Assembly: GCA_048267305.1 (NCBI GenBank)
Contig: JBLWXT010000013.1
Span: forward strand, 1 to 64,000
Reading direction: 5' to 3'
DNA: 64,000 bases
Source: Owenweeksia sp048267305
Lineage (GTDB): Bacteria; Bacteroidota; Bacteroidia; Flavobacteriales; Schleiferiaceae
Part shown: positions 38,801 to 46,300 of the stretch, piece after piece
How the letters are laid out: each line of letters begins with the position of its first letter
Position numbering within the stretch: position 1 is the stretch's first letter
Notes under the pieces: model-generated
Databases searched by the model: none
The model's input: the letters and a program-made list of their open reading frames with translations, nothing else
What the model was told of the DNA's origin: nothing
Made by a program: the position numbers and the translations under genes

Positions 38801-39010
38801 TGTTGTGCTGTTGTCGTTTACATAATAAGTATCAGACACGGGAGGCGAAACTGCTGCGAATGAACTCAGATTAACCAAGACTAAAACCCCAAAGGTCATT
38901 ATCCACTTGGGGCCATCAATTAATTGACTGAGTTTAAGCCTGCCCGACTGACCAAACATGGCCCTGAGCAGTGTTATAAACTTGTAGTTTGTTGAATTGT
39001 AAGGTTGCAT
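26888..39010 (-). CDS. Giant type IX-secreted beta-helix surface protein
   Basis: 4040 residues. An extended signal region has its hydrophobic core near residues 38-55 (MTFGVLVLVNLSSFAA); Met38 is an alternative start. Residues about 60-2180 hold six right-handed beta-helix cassettes, each opening with an AAIDAA...GD.I.V..G.Y pattern near residues 61, 361, 751, 1096, 1391 and 1769; some close with CNWFGTVDPA or CNWYGTVDPA. Then follow a LamG-like sandwich (about 2204-2415), a HYR domain split by a long insertion (about 2679-2989), a canonical LamG domain (about 2989-3151), an ASPM/choice-of-anchor-type domain (about 3223-3343), three copies of a shared module (about 3344-3539, 3549-3741, 3756-3939) and a type IX sorting domain (3954-4040, with YPNPTTG). 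It is probably a cell-surface adhesin or glycan-binding protein. No catalytic residues are seen. Confidence 0.9.
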   Translation of the reverse strand: MQPYNSTNYKFITLLRAMFGQSGRLKLSQLIDGPKWIMTFGVLVLVNLSSFAAVSPPVSDTYYVNDNSTTGDAYTTAVGDDANAGTAAAPFATINYAISQASDGDIIYVDAGTYSEVITVNKDLAIQGPNIGTAGNGVRVAEAIISDGKISIPGANTVVFDGFKIYQTNTATPVSLGGSAVATIQNCILERVSTTTGDPTRGIEISAGAGVKTIADNLFTGDVGGGVFSGHKTWNSGVYVNAAGSTISITGNTFEICRTALNIDDMSIGVSISGNTFANCGTYIAFGGTVATTGSYTLGTNEYGSSVDALVNLSNVSATFRLDISAGTYNGTAFSALPLATLWQVESHMYHRTRSGRLGLAYYVANNQYVLSATNNNIQTAIDYAAAGDVINIQDGSYNQRLVVSKSLTLAGESEAGCIIEGSGAGVIGNGSGIYINNSITNVTIQDLTVQNFTGAGPNSYAGIYAIGGNDDLEVQNVTLKDNLGGSGFYANGPIDNVLLNNLDVSGHTNVAGAARGIVIWNGLKSNITITNSDVYNNNCCGIELQDGTATGVTMTGNNVYDNGDNGFGLSGMEGPGENLISGNTVTNNGRFGIEIKNPNGSGAATGAGRIVVENNNVSRTIPITDLRDIVGIAVFRRGVLAGNVDVPNGVVVQTNTVSGYAQGSTSDGFGIVIEGTNSSALNNTISGNDVGLQLQSGHLPYPGDGDQNNLADDYFGRGNSPLTCGITASGNTFSGNGIDERNVPSSLASAGVVLNTNTSTTFCSIQAAIDAATAGDSIYVSAGTYNEGLLINKALTLTGPNAGISAVNGTRVSEAILLQRIRIGATDDVTISGFEFFEVPAASNWTIYIQGNSNNFKFENNRFIDIEKDAIRSGISSATGNITVKGNLIDGITNTLSSGIFLGGTYGASIIADNKIDLANTGYSGIQTPSANGLTISGNEISNTTNQGIQLAGTCGNVTIENNSISNTNTSNGSDKGAIRLYGTGFSGPITIQNNILTNSYNGVAIKNGEDLTGQDIIITNNNLSGNSNKAIYNGASAGEVNAPCNWFGTVDPAQVALANSGQVKFDPYLTNGTDDSGDFGFQPTPNSCSGCLGGLLVTNTNTGLPYCSIQAAIDDPLTLAGHTITVGAGTYLEDVLVNKANLTILGAGIDQSIIDHSGQSGHNNAGVNITADGVTMRGFTVIDNDGGSVPRYGLKVGTSSVTTDDVTLDSVKVANSYRTGFDLARPKNITLKNVFAIDNGGAGVFMTNTEGASIESITTSGNPWTGVSISSRSDWPGDVTGVVFSGTNSFGENGGKNGGVQIESDNTLPISWGSDIADGKDVTIQQSELGYVMSGPTTNAFGSITYDPYFRFYQTLAQAQSAAGIGPDHINRPRYIQDAYCSSTPDSTNFYVYDFADTAMTIQAAVDAAVNGNTVNVDGGEYVEQVEIIKDISLIGQGKGVTIVKGFANMPLSFTTSGVNYPVIYGHGADIKISDLTVDGDGQGNTNHRYMGIGFSDAGGVINNVEVKAVRHTPLNGAQGGIGIFADASSGNPRNLMVTNTMVYDFQKNGMSLSGADLDATVDNNMVTGAGSIGVPLPAQNGIQFYGTNGGSITNNTVSAINYTPTSYIATGILVYFGSDTIKVTGNTLDSVEVGVLGYDNNTIVNNNTMDGGDYGIYGYSGVAGSVNAANNFISNYDFGVLMQSDGTLLSEIHENSITAFDTAAVVGYGTADSVEAQCNWYGTVDPAAITAAVSGQVKFQNYLTDGTDNSGDLGFQPVPGSCNGSLCPSVLYVNDGATANDVYTTAVGNDSNPGTASSPFATIQAAVDRACAGAVIYVDAGIYNENVNINKVLSVIGVDTSLTIIQGSGGSAVTMVAGASATERTTLAQLRVTGGASGITVNSHNTLTNVLSRGNTSYGVNLRGLNDLVITNSCFTHNAVGLKIPSTFSVTNLTIDGSEFSYNTQHGWYSDANKNAEPSLDSVMITNTSFSYNGYKGMYTERLSNALFENVQVVNSGNQITGSTAGIDLNLKWKDYENITFKNTTVSGSGTGSSNGKGIGVSARNDGGTYGAKPASISNLIFDSNTIGSPGIVGTDTLSGLAIGNAISNISFIGTNIFNGSGNGLTNFIDGGAMTDFSLGMSSFDGGLAHYVKNLSVVEIDALATLFDGKIGNDMTAGELTYTEDRIYHELDTNILGLVHYFDNCADGSCDGCYTAESFNDSVTTGSAQAPGVWYTDRYAPDSFYVDGGDSSLVHLIVAADGTSNRPGSYSSAFYDTQGRKFDLENTTAMLSIDLFVPAAWATTGRRMAGLWGTAYNTPSDTISGYPIIEFVSDNADPRFRLYDNGVWLDMGLPCDFQYDAWHTLRIEILPAGEFRFSVDDLRMVSENFGTASSYFGNVILQGHNTAAGVTYEINWDNFIHGNGPEINYDATGPDPIVVGSGLSNQHMAVSEFCGLSASLKAHKRFLGDVVPVMGDVAGDTYQFGTGVSPTDGSNTTPDPGTARWNYLVSVNLGTFTFNDLNVYLDIDWDNSDSACQVGPYTADLSAFMISNGQGATSFFQDSQNPGFAFWQGIGDPNILPFDPYAEGTYDIAVRIENKDGVELMHVPIVVEIGCEFVEPSEDLEPPMLVCVPDTTIESGQSLSPAITGMATVTGTCPQNLTYGDDESGLTGCNGTGTIVRTWYNEDSTQTCTQNILVEDNTSPVLSACPSDTVLFATGPAGASLVFDAPTATEGFFEGFESAVPPADAWLPYNNNIVRVANGTDGIASKTGGYHASIDPSDAAQSGVFTRLGGYSSNFGNGFTASQDVYIDLSDTNVVNDTYGWDLSVAANNQSGSGRRDFIFHAASNASGNVLIAGSNNTNFTRRNDLAGLNNHEITSSGWYTFEWVFRDSAGVLAVDLNLKDSGGSNLFTETRYTASDSIATIVGGNRYMWFTFLETSDLRIDNTTLNRNASVVCSASSGDTFPYGVTTVTCVTTDACGNADSCSFNVSVVDTAGALNFDGIDDVVSVPHDASLSGFGNALTVEAWIRPEKVTGRQGIVGKWNDLGATNRRSMLLWATNDDVQFYVSSTGGDFPSAISTNKLTIGKWTHIAGTYDGQTIRLYVDGVLSATQPFSGSMFNNTVDPLLIGAVDGGGTSRQHFDGDIDEVRLYSRVLCADEILAHMNCELSGLESGLNAYYNFNQGVAGGDNAGLDSLIDGSSNENNGQLQNMALDGFASNWSLQADSVNGSCAPHLSPMLMVYGNNLAIADGDLSADVADSTDFGTVTLGDSNENCFYLVNEGTDVLNLSTASITGVDAAEFNIVPAFAGGSLSPGDSALVCVTYSPSMALSHSAIVEITSDNCLAPTYDFAIAGEGYEEMCDTLRFISDTTWRMSTTITPSSYSGSWSGVNGVLPSGSTFTDAVMLGQPYGYSYATLFAVDSAEIIKADNNIRYYRKSIVLDTLVDVNTKLRATFDDQVEVYINGKLLAAHYGFSNQNGRLPYFEAVFNSDGTVDNGIGGKKAFGFATSDTMENVFQPGVNEVVVVLRNLAKPGDAGGFSLSMEIDGCQGTIAPPDTVSPPINTACDTLGIVANGKWKMSTTVTPSSYSGSWSGVSASLPDTSTFTQPVSLGQPFSWQTIFPVDSSSVIKVGNDIRYFHRVMTLDSLVDIGAHLRATFDDQMEVYVNGKLLAGHYGFSNQNSKLPPFDAQFDNGGGVVNGVGGNKPFGFLASDTLDDIFKPGVNDVIVVLRNLTNSGDVGGFSFNLLVNGCKGVIVPDTTVIPPGDTLTTSIVSDNGWEKSTIEEPSNYSGDWNGASFLPDSATYTLPAIEGQPYGYATIDPIDSAKVIKTGNDITFFRREFKLTDNTGLDTRFRMNVDDAMEIYINGKLVARENHSGAASFKSPYHDLKFFGGTAPVNGFNGGDMFDVVTPGSLDTFFVTGTNEVVLAVRNKGKATDAGGFVFRMDIDKGGSKVIVKTAKASSGAVSKTSVLDFELYPNPTTGLVNLELIGNFISDDNEIIIQDISGRVIKRGSFESFASDSGMQIDMSEFASGVYLIRVKSGDTYRAKRVMKN
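27195..28980 (-). repeat. Three tandem copies of the shared jelly-roll-like module
   Basis: Approximate copies are 28395-28980, 27790-28365 and 27195-27745. Each encodes about 180-190 residues with W near the start, GQPY or GQPF, VI, a YYR/FFR/YFH triplet, DDxxEVYINGK or similar, VF..G.NEV.V.VRN and D.GGF. The first two copies are closest (SSYSGSWSG, RATFDDQ, NGKLLA and HYGFSNQN shared). Confidence 0.85.
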
Positions 39011-39414
39011 TGAAATTAGGTTTTAGGAATAGTAATAGTGTGAATATGGAGGTCGCCAACGAGCACGAAAAACTGCTTCGCACTCAGGCTATGGGAAATA
39101 AAAAAGCACTTCCTTCAAAGGGAAATGCCGAATAAAATCACTGGGGGAAAGGCTTACTTTTTACGTAAGTAATGTACTGTTGGCACAGAGATAAAGTAAC
39201 CGGGTTAAGGTAAAATCTGGTCATGTAGTTAAGTGTTGTTGGTTAAGGTAGTTTCAAAATTTTACAATGTAAAATGCTGAATGCGGGGATGAAGATAAAT
39301 ATTTAATCGTAAAAAACAAGAATTGTATTTCATGGATTTTACTACAAAAACAAAATGAACCCCTGCAACAACGCTACAGAGGCTCATATATATTCCAATT
39401 TTACAGAAACTGCC
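39011..39414. other. Intergenic gap between two cargo genes
   Basis: 404 bases, AT-rich, with no frame of coding character. It must hold the promoter of the giant gene, but no clean TAnnTTTG box was found. The only clear element is the palindrome at 39259-39275. No terminator for the gene ending at 39415 stands out. Confidence 0.6.
39259..39275. promoter_or_regulatory. 17-bp palindrome, possible operator
   Basis: ATTTTACA, one base, TGTAAAAT: perfect 8-base arms. It lies about 250 bases upstream of the giant gene and 140 bases after the stop of the preceding one. Its role is unknown; AT-rich palindromes also arise by chance. Confidence 0.35.
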
Positions 39415-42400
39415 TTACTTCACCATAACGGCTTTGGCAATTTCTATTTCTCCTGTTTTTATTCTTAATGTATAAACTCCACTGTCAAAGCCAGAAAGAT
39501 CCAGCTGGGTTTCACCCCCGCCCTTACACTCTCCTTCAGTGAGCATTAAACGCTTTCCGCTTATGTCATACACCTGTATTTCCAACATCTCTCCCTCCTC
39601 AATCTCATCTACAATTATATTTAGCATACCATCGGTGGGGTTAGGATAAATGGTGATTTGAGGGACAACTTCAGCAGAACCACCAACCTTGGCAGATACA
39701 TCTTTATCTACTATTACCGGCTCACCATCTTTATCCAAATCCATCCTGAAAGAGAATCCCCCTACATCTGGTTTTGAGGTACGATTGCGAATAGGAAGCA
39801 CAATATCATTATTGCCTGTTCTAAACACATTATCCAAACTTACGGTGGTGTAGTAATCAAACGGATCTCCACCTGCATTGGGATTTAACACTGTACCATC
39901 AGCATTAAAAAGGATATCGTGGTTAACGGTCCGCCAGTTTTGAATTCCCATGCCATCTTCGAGGGCTATCCAGTTTCCGTTAATGAAGATTTCCATATCG
40001 TCATCCACAAACATTCTAAATCGGGCACTGACCCCTTTACTATCGGTAAGTTGAAATGTTCTTCGGTAATAAGTTACTCCACTTCCGGCCGATATCACCT
40101 GCGAACCATTAACGGTATACAGATGCTCCCAGGGATATGGCTGCCCCACCACCACCGGCAACGTAAAGGTTGAAGTATCCGGAACCGAGGCAACACCAGG
40201 CCATGGATAGCTATTGGCCGTAGCCGTGGTAACCACAGTGCTTAAAGTCCAGGCTGAGTCGGAAACTACACTCGTGATGGTTTTAGAGGAACAGGCCTGT
40301 GTATTACACGCCCGGTACTCTATCAAATCTGTGGAATCACAAACAACTCCTCCGCCAGAACCCTGAACAATAATGGTTCGGGTGCGGAATTGCCGCCCCC
40401 CTCCGCAGGAGGTATCGCAAATACTCCAGACGCTCCAGGCACTCAACTGGCAGTCAACCACCGTTTCACAACCCTGATCAGCTGATCCGGGAGATCCTTT
40501 TACTTCACCTCCAGCACTGATAATACCAGTCCCTGAAACGGATGCCCTCCAATTACCTCCATCATTCTGATCAACTGAAAGATCACAAAGCACCAAAGAC
40601 GAACCCGAGCCGTTGGCTGCGGCAGGCCACGAACTGTTATTGTCATATTCCACAGAATCCAAAGTGCGATTCAAATTATCTTTTAAAACTATATCCTCGC
40701 CTCCATTTACAAGGGTGCCCGACCATTCATAAGCACTTATTCCAAACGTATTGAATAGCGCTAAGCTATCACGGCCAACCACAACATAATCACCAGCACC
40801 AATAGACGTGTTGCCAAATGTGTAATTCACACCCTCTGTAAATTCATAACCATTAAGATTTACCGCAGACGATCCCGCATTGTATATCTCTATATATTCC
40901 AAGGTATCTATTCCACTTTCTGGCGGATTATACATTATCTCGGTAATTCGAAGATTATCTGCACCGCCTGGAGCTTCATAAGTAGTGGTGGTAATTACTA
41001 CACTGTCGCAACCAGCCTTACTCATCAGCTGAGCCACAACCACCCCTACAAGTGACGAATCACTGCTATTAATAGAAAGGTATGTAGTATCTACAGGGTT
41101 CACAGATACCATTCTGCTTAAGACACTATCACAACCATGCCTATTAGTTAAGGTGTCGTAATAAGTTCCCGCGGTGCTTCTGTAATCTCCAAAAACCAAA
41201 ACACTATCCCCTTCGCAAACTGACAAGGCTGCCAAAGGATTTAGGGATCCCGGATCATGTACTTTTACAATACTATGCAATGAATCACAGCCATTGCTAC
41301 CCATAAAAGTATCAACTTCCATTCCCGTCATCGCCAAGTTGCAGGTATAAAGGATTTCATAGGTAGAATCAGGAATGACACATGGATCAGAAACATAGGT
41401 TGTAGTGGTTATTACCACACTGTCACAAAGATCACTTCCGATGTATATCTGCACCTCCACACCAACATCAGCAGGGTTCATTGTTGTATCAGAAACCTCA
41501 ATGGTATCTACAGGATTCACAATTAAAGTCTGTGAAACAATACTGTCGCAACCATTGATATTGGACAGGGTATCATAATATGTAGCGGCCACACTCTGGT
41601 AAACTCCAAAAATCTGCAAACTATCGCCCTGACAAACGGTCTTTGGAGGCAGACTACCATTTGATCCCTGATCGTAGGTTTTTATAGTAGTCACTACAGA
41701 ATCGCAACCTTCAATATTTTGAAGTGTGGCTACTGTGATTCCAGCTTCATCAAAATCACACGTAACAAGATTCACCGTTGTTGAGTCCTTTCTCAGGCAC
41801 GCTCCACATGCACTATCAGGAAATCCGGGAGATCCCAGCAAAAGCTTACCGTTAATAGTCTTACCAGAACTTTGGCTTGACGCAAGCCAATTAGCTCCCA
41901 AAGAATTATCAGCAGCGAAATCACACAGCACCAAAGATGCTCCTTTGCCATTAGCGGCACCCGGCCAGGGAGCACTGTCGTCATATCGCACTGAATCCAC
42001 AGTTCGGCCAAGGCTATCCTTCAAGAGTAAAAGTTCACCTCCATTGGTAAGAGCACCTTTCCATTGAAAAGCATTAACTCCAAACTGACTTTTCATGGCG
42101 GAACTGTTATCGCACACCACCACATAACCACCTGCCGGAATGCTCACATTGCCAAAAGTGTAATTCACTCCGGTAAAAGAATATCCGTTTAGGTTGATAG
42201 CAGAGGAAGTGGGATTGTGAATTTCTATATACTCCAGACTATCTGCCCCGGAGACTGGCGAATTATACATTATTTCGCTAATAACCAACGTATTCATAGC
42301 AATCGCCTCCGGTTGGATTGACGTAACAAAACGCTCCACCACAGCGAGTTCACTTGCCTGATTATTTACAGACCCAGCTTGATCTGTTTGCTTTGCCGGC

Positions 42401-42567
42401 AGTCCATCGTAAATCGGTTTAAGCGCAGCATTTATCTTTGAGTTACTTTTTACGAAAACCCGTTTTTGGGTATCATTCTTTTGATTTGAAAATTTCTGTT
42501 GTGCGCTAATTGTATCAAACAAACAAAGACACAACATGACAGTGGAAAAAGCGTAGTTAAACTTCAT
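39415..42567 (-). CDS. Type IX cargo with lamin-tail and thrombospondin type 1 domains
   Basis: 1050 residues from the ATG at 42567, which gives a signal peptide ending TISAQ; the longer frame adds a non-signal extension. Order: a helical N-terminus (ALKPIYDGLP, echoed in the protease at 48250), lamin-tail domain 1 (about 90-246, LVISEIMYNSPVSGADSLEY), two C.GDS...G.Y...YYDT...GCDS repeats with shorter GCDS/CDSVV units, lamin-tail domain 2 (about 536-697), one thrombospondin type 1 domain (about 701-760, LSAWSVWSICDTSCGGG), the shared module (about 763-950) and a sorting domain (963-1050, YPNPTDG). No enzyme motif is seen. It is likely a surface binding protein. It shares its last 300 residues closely with the protease. 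Confidence 0.88.
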   Translation of the reverse strand: MKFNYAFSTVMLCLCLFDTISAQQKFSNQKNDTQKRVFVKSNSKINAALKPIYDGLPAKQTDQAGSVNNQASELAVVERFVTSIQPEAIAMNTLVISEIMYNSPVSGADSLEYIEIHNPTSSAINLNGYSFTGVNYTFGNVSIPAGGYVVVCDNSSAMKSQFGVNAFQWKGALTNGGELLLLKDSLGRTVDSVRYDDSAPWPGAANGKGASLVLCDFAADNSLGANWLASSQSSGKTINGKLLLGSPGFPDSACGACLRKDSTTVNLVTCDFDEAGITVATLQNIEGCDSVVTTIKTYDQGSNGSLPPKTVCQGDSLQIFGVYQSVAATYYDTLSNINGCDSIVSQTLIVNPVDTIEVSDTTMNPADVGVEVQIYIGSDLCDSVVITTTTYVSDPCVIPDSTYEILYTCNLAMTGMEVDTFMGSNGCDSLHSIVKVHDPGSLNPLAALSVCEGDSVLVFGDYRSTAGTYYDTLTNRHGCDSVLSRMVSVNPVDTTYLSINSSDSSLVGVVVAQLMSKAGCDSVVITTTTYEAPGGADNLRITEIMYNPPESGIDTLEYIEIYNAGSSAVNLNGYEFTEGVNYTFGNTSIGAGDYVVVGRDSLALFNTFGISAYEWSGTLVNGGEDIVLKDNLNRTLDSVEYDNNSSWPAAANGSGSSLVLCDLSVDQNDGGNWRASVSGTGIISAGGEVKGSPGSADQGCETVVDCQLSAWSVWSICDTSCGGGRQFRTRTIIVQGSGGGVVCDSTDLIEYRACNTQACSSKTITSVVSDSAWTLSTVVTTATANSYPWPGVASVPDTSTFTLPVVVGQPYPWEHLYTVNGSQVISAGSGVTYYRRTFQLTDSKGVSARFRMFVDDDMEIFINGNWIALEDGMGIQNWRTVNHDILFNADGTVLNPNAGGDPFDYYTTVSLDNVFRTGNNDIVLPIRNRTSKPDVGGFSFRMDLDKDGEPVIVDKDVSAKVGGSAEVVPQITIYPNPTDGMLNIIVDEIEEGEMLEIQVYDISGKRLMLTEGECKGGGETQLDLSGFDSGVYTLRIKTGEIEIAKAVMVK

Positions 42568-43248
42568 TTTAGCTAAGGTTAAATTAATAACAATTTGAAA
42601 TTTAATTTCAACAAAAAATACTAACAATCAATTGAGTTGGATAAAACTAGTAATATTTTGTTATAAATAAAAAATCGAACTCCCCACGCATACTCATCTC
42701 AAAAACTCAACTAACCACAACAACCAAAAGTTATAAACGTCCTCCCTTAAAATTGCACCCTTGCCATCCGACACATTTACACATCTTCACAAAATCCTAC
42801 TTTTCAAATACTTAAACCTCTTACTAAACATCAATCATATATACTTAGAGTTGTCTTTCAGAATCACACAGCCCTTTAAAATCAAACTTTTCAGCCAATG
42901 AAAAAAGTCACGACACTAACAACTAAATCAGCACAAAAAAAACCTATTTCTCACGATACAAATAATACTTATCAATCCATCATTACAGCCAATTAAACAC
43001 AATAAACAGACTTTTACCGAATGTATTACCTCCACCAATATACTGGCTTTTTTAAGTTTGTTTCAACCACAATATCTCACCAACACTTACACAAAGAGTG
43101 ATGTATAAACCTGCCAGACTTACCACATCGTAAGCATCATTATTCAAATGCCCGTTACTTACGTCAGTATTGCTGCACTTAGCATCAATACTTTAGCTAA
43201 AAAAACTACGGAAGAAACCAGCAAGGTTGAATGTTTATTAAAAAATAA
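42568..43248. other. Long AT-rich intergenic region
   Basis: About 680 bases between the start of the lamin-tail protein gene and the terminator at 43249-43275. Strongly AT-rich, with no frame showing coding character, no tRNA and no strong hairpin. It presumably holds the promoter for the gene starting at 42567, but I cannot place it with confidence. Confidence 0.6.
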
Positions 43249-43275
43249 AGGCCGCCCAAAACAATTGGGCGGCCT
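43249..43275 (-). terminator. Terminator of the LamG/phosphoesterase gene
   Basis: AGGCCGCCCAA (43249-43259) pairs perfectly with TTGGGCGGCCT (43265-43275) around 5 bases. On the minus strand the stem is followed by a TTTATTTTTT run. It lies 26 bases after the stop at 43301. Confidence 0.92.
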
Positions 43276-43300
43276 CTTTTCCTTAAGAAAAAATCAAGGC

Positions 43301-46300
43301 TTATTTCTTCACAATCTTCATTGTGGAAACAGAACCTCCCACTTCTTCTACTTCCAAAATATAAACTCCCGGGTGAAGGTTTTTCAAATTCACCTCAACG
43401 GCTTTTTCTGCTTCGCAAGCATTACTAAGCACAAGCTTTCCGGTTAAATCAAATAACTTCACTGCGTTGATAGACAGTTCTGACTGAACATTTAAAACAT
43501 CGTTTACAGGATTAGGAAACAATACTAAACCTGCCTCGTTACCCGCATCTGCTGCTGCTGATTTTTTGGTAATGGCGTTGTCATCACAGTTGATATCCAT
43601 ACGAAGTGAGAATCCACCCATATCGCTGGATTTACCCAAATTACGAACGGCTACTATTATTTCATTTGTGCCGGATTTCAAAACCGTATCCAAATTGGCC
43701 ATGGTCACAAAATCAAAAGCATCACCTCCCATAAAACCATTGTCTGCTGTGCCATTACTAAATTTCACATCATGAGCAGGAAATTTAAAATTCATCCTGC
43801 CAAAGGTGTTGATCAGTGCCACACGACTACCATTAACATAAATATCTGCCTGATCATCGGCTGTAGCCAGAATTCTAACATCCTTAGCATTTGTAGCTGT
43901 AAACTCTTTACGGAAATAGGTAATAGAGCTGGTAGTAGAAATCACCTCAGTATTTTCGATTTCACCAATACTATTGTAACCATAAGGCTGACCAACAGTA
44001 ACCGGAACATTAAAGGTATTGACTGCAGGCAAAGCACTTGCGCCAGCCCATGCACCACTAAGGTTGGTAGCTGTTACCACACTACTTTTCATCCAGCTGT
44101 TATCAGTTACTACCGATACGCAAGCTGTAGTTGTAGTATCTCCGCAAGCAGCACCAGTTTTGAGAACCAATACTGTACTTACCACGCTATCGCAGCCATC
44201 AATTGTCGGAATTAAATCCACATAAGTCCCCGCTTCAGTTTGATAAGCTCCGCCCAAAAGAATACTATCACCTGCGCAAATGCTTTCAGCTTGAGTACTT
44301 CCGGCAGCAGTGCTAAATTCAAATATTGAACTTTCCACTGTATCTCTACCATCACTTACCGCCACATACCACTGATAGGCTGTATCCAATGGAAGGTTTT
44401 TCCAGGTGTAATTTGCCATTCCATTTCCTGCTAAAGTATCTGTATGCAAAAGGGTAAATGGAGTTACATCTCCGGGGATGTTAAGATCAGTAAGTGTAAA
44501 CTGACTATTGGCATCTGTTTCATACTGGTTCAACCATGGAGAATAGGTTTTCACATTCATGCTTTTAGTTGAAGGATCAATTTCCATTAATCTCAACCAA
44601 CCATCTCCACCATTGCTTCTGCTTTGGTAATCAGCCAAAATAGTATACACTGTATTTCCGTTGTAGGTATCCGCACGCAAACCTTCGCCAGCTACGTGAC
44701 CACTAAGCATCAAAAATAAGTTTGGATTATCCTTTAAAGCATTATAAGTAGCCGCTCCTTGTGTACCAAAATTACCAGCGGTATTAATAAGATAGTGCGC
44801 TACAATAATTCCCTGACGGTTGCTATTGGCTTTTAAAAGACTATCAGCCCAAGCTAACACAGACGTATTTGGATTTGCATCATACTCCAAGCTGATTACT
44901 ATAAAGTCCATTCCTGAAGCAGAAAACAACTGATAGTTATTATCGGCATTGATACCATAATTTCCACCCCAGTAATATCTTCCTGCAAAGCGGTTTACAC
45001 CAAAATATTGGTTGTAAAAATCGGTAGAACCAGTAGCGCTACCAAAAGGAGATTGATCATGATTACCCACACACATGGTGTATGACATGCCATCGTGGTG
45101 ATGCGTGGTAATAGGATCTTCCATAATACTCATAGAAGTATCTGCTCTTTTCCACTCTATATCGTTTCCTCCATTTTGGCCATTCTGAACACAATCTCCA
45201 AGCTGCATGGTATGCACAATATTCAGCGCCTCCTGATTAGCCACTACCCAGCTTGTTTGATCCTTAAAAATAGCATTGCTACCACCTCTACTTTGCTCAG
45301 TATAAAACTGTGTATCAGGAAGACCAATTAAGGTAAACGGATCAATATTCTTCTTTTTAGGACGACCATAAAACTGTACAACCATTTCATCCTTAGAATT
45401 GAGATCGGCAACATCCACACTCAATACAATTGAATCTACCACACACTCTACAGAAGTAGCAGAATCTGCAATAGTAATTTCCGGAACTATATTGAAGTTG
45501 GTATCTACATTAAATGGCGCTCCGGTTTGTAACCAATTGTGACCAAAACCGATAAGCTGCCCATCAAGTCCATTTCCGGAGCTATCGGCTACCACATTTC
45601 CTTCAATATCGTTTAATGCCCAGCGAGCAACCAAACCTGTTTCCGGGCCATGCAGTTCCGTATTAGCTGTAGCTAAAATTTCGAACTGGCTACGAGCATA
45701 GTTCCATATCCTCACCTCATCCATACTTCCATCAAAACGGCCAATAGCTGTACCGCTTGAATTTAGTGCTGTACCTAAACCAGCGTGTTGAATACTTAGG
45801 TTTTGAACGGGTTGATTAATAACTGCCGTGCCATCCAATTGACCATTAAGATAGAGGCTCCAGGTGCCGCCATCATAAGTAGCCGCCACGTGATACCACT
45901 TGTTGTCCTGCAAAGCCGTTTGCCCTACCACAGGGTGATTGAGCCCAGGAGTACTTCCCGCTGCTCCTTCTTCAAAATCTGCACAAAGCACATTAGTGCC
46001 AGATTGTATACCGAAGAAATAGTTCAAATCCTTATTATTTCCATCAACCTCACCTACACCTTTGGTGATTAACGGAGCAGCAGAAACACCTCCTGAACCA
46101 GAAGAGGTAGTAAGTCCGCTACCTTCTTTCTTTACCCAACCCTCAAGGGTAAATTGAGCTAAGCCCAACGCTAAAGTATCTCCAAAAGTTACATAAGAAT
46201 CTGTACCTTCTAGCTGTAATGCCTTGCTTGTATCGGGAGGAGTAAAGTCAAGATCAAAAGGAGCAGAAGCATTTGACAAGCTATAGCCTGTCCCAACGAA

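Noticed and set aside
26888..39010. Many short frames on the plus strand opposite the giant gene
   Set aside because: They are antisense shadows of a gene with repeated composition; none has a signal, domain or promoter.
42568..43248. Possible small RNA or hidden gene in the long AT-rich gap
   Set aside because: No strong hairpin, tRNA fold or coding frame could be found by eye; composition alone is not evidence.
43148..43447. 99-residue plus-strand open frame
   Set aside because: It runs through the terminator at 43249-43275 and into the antisense of a real gene; composition is not protein-like.
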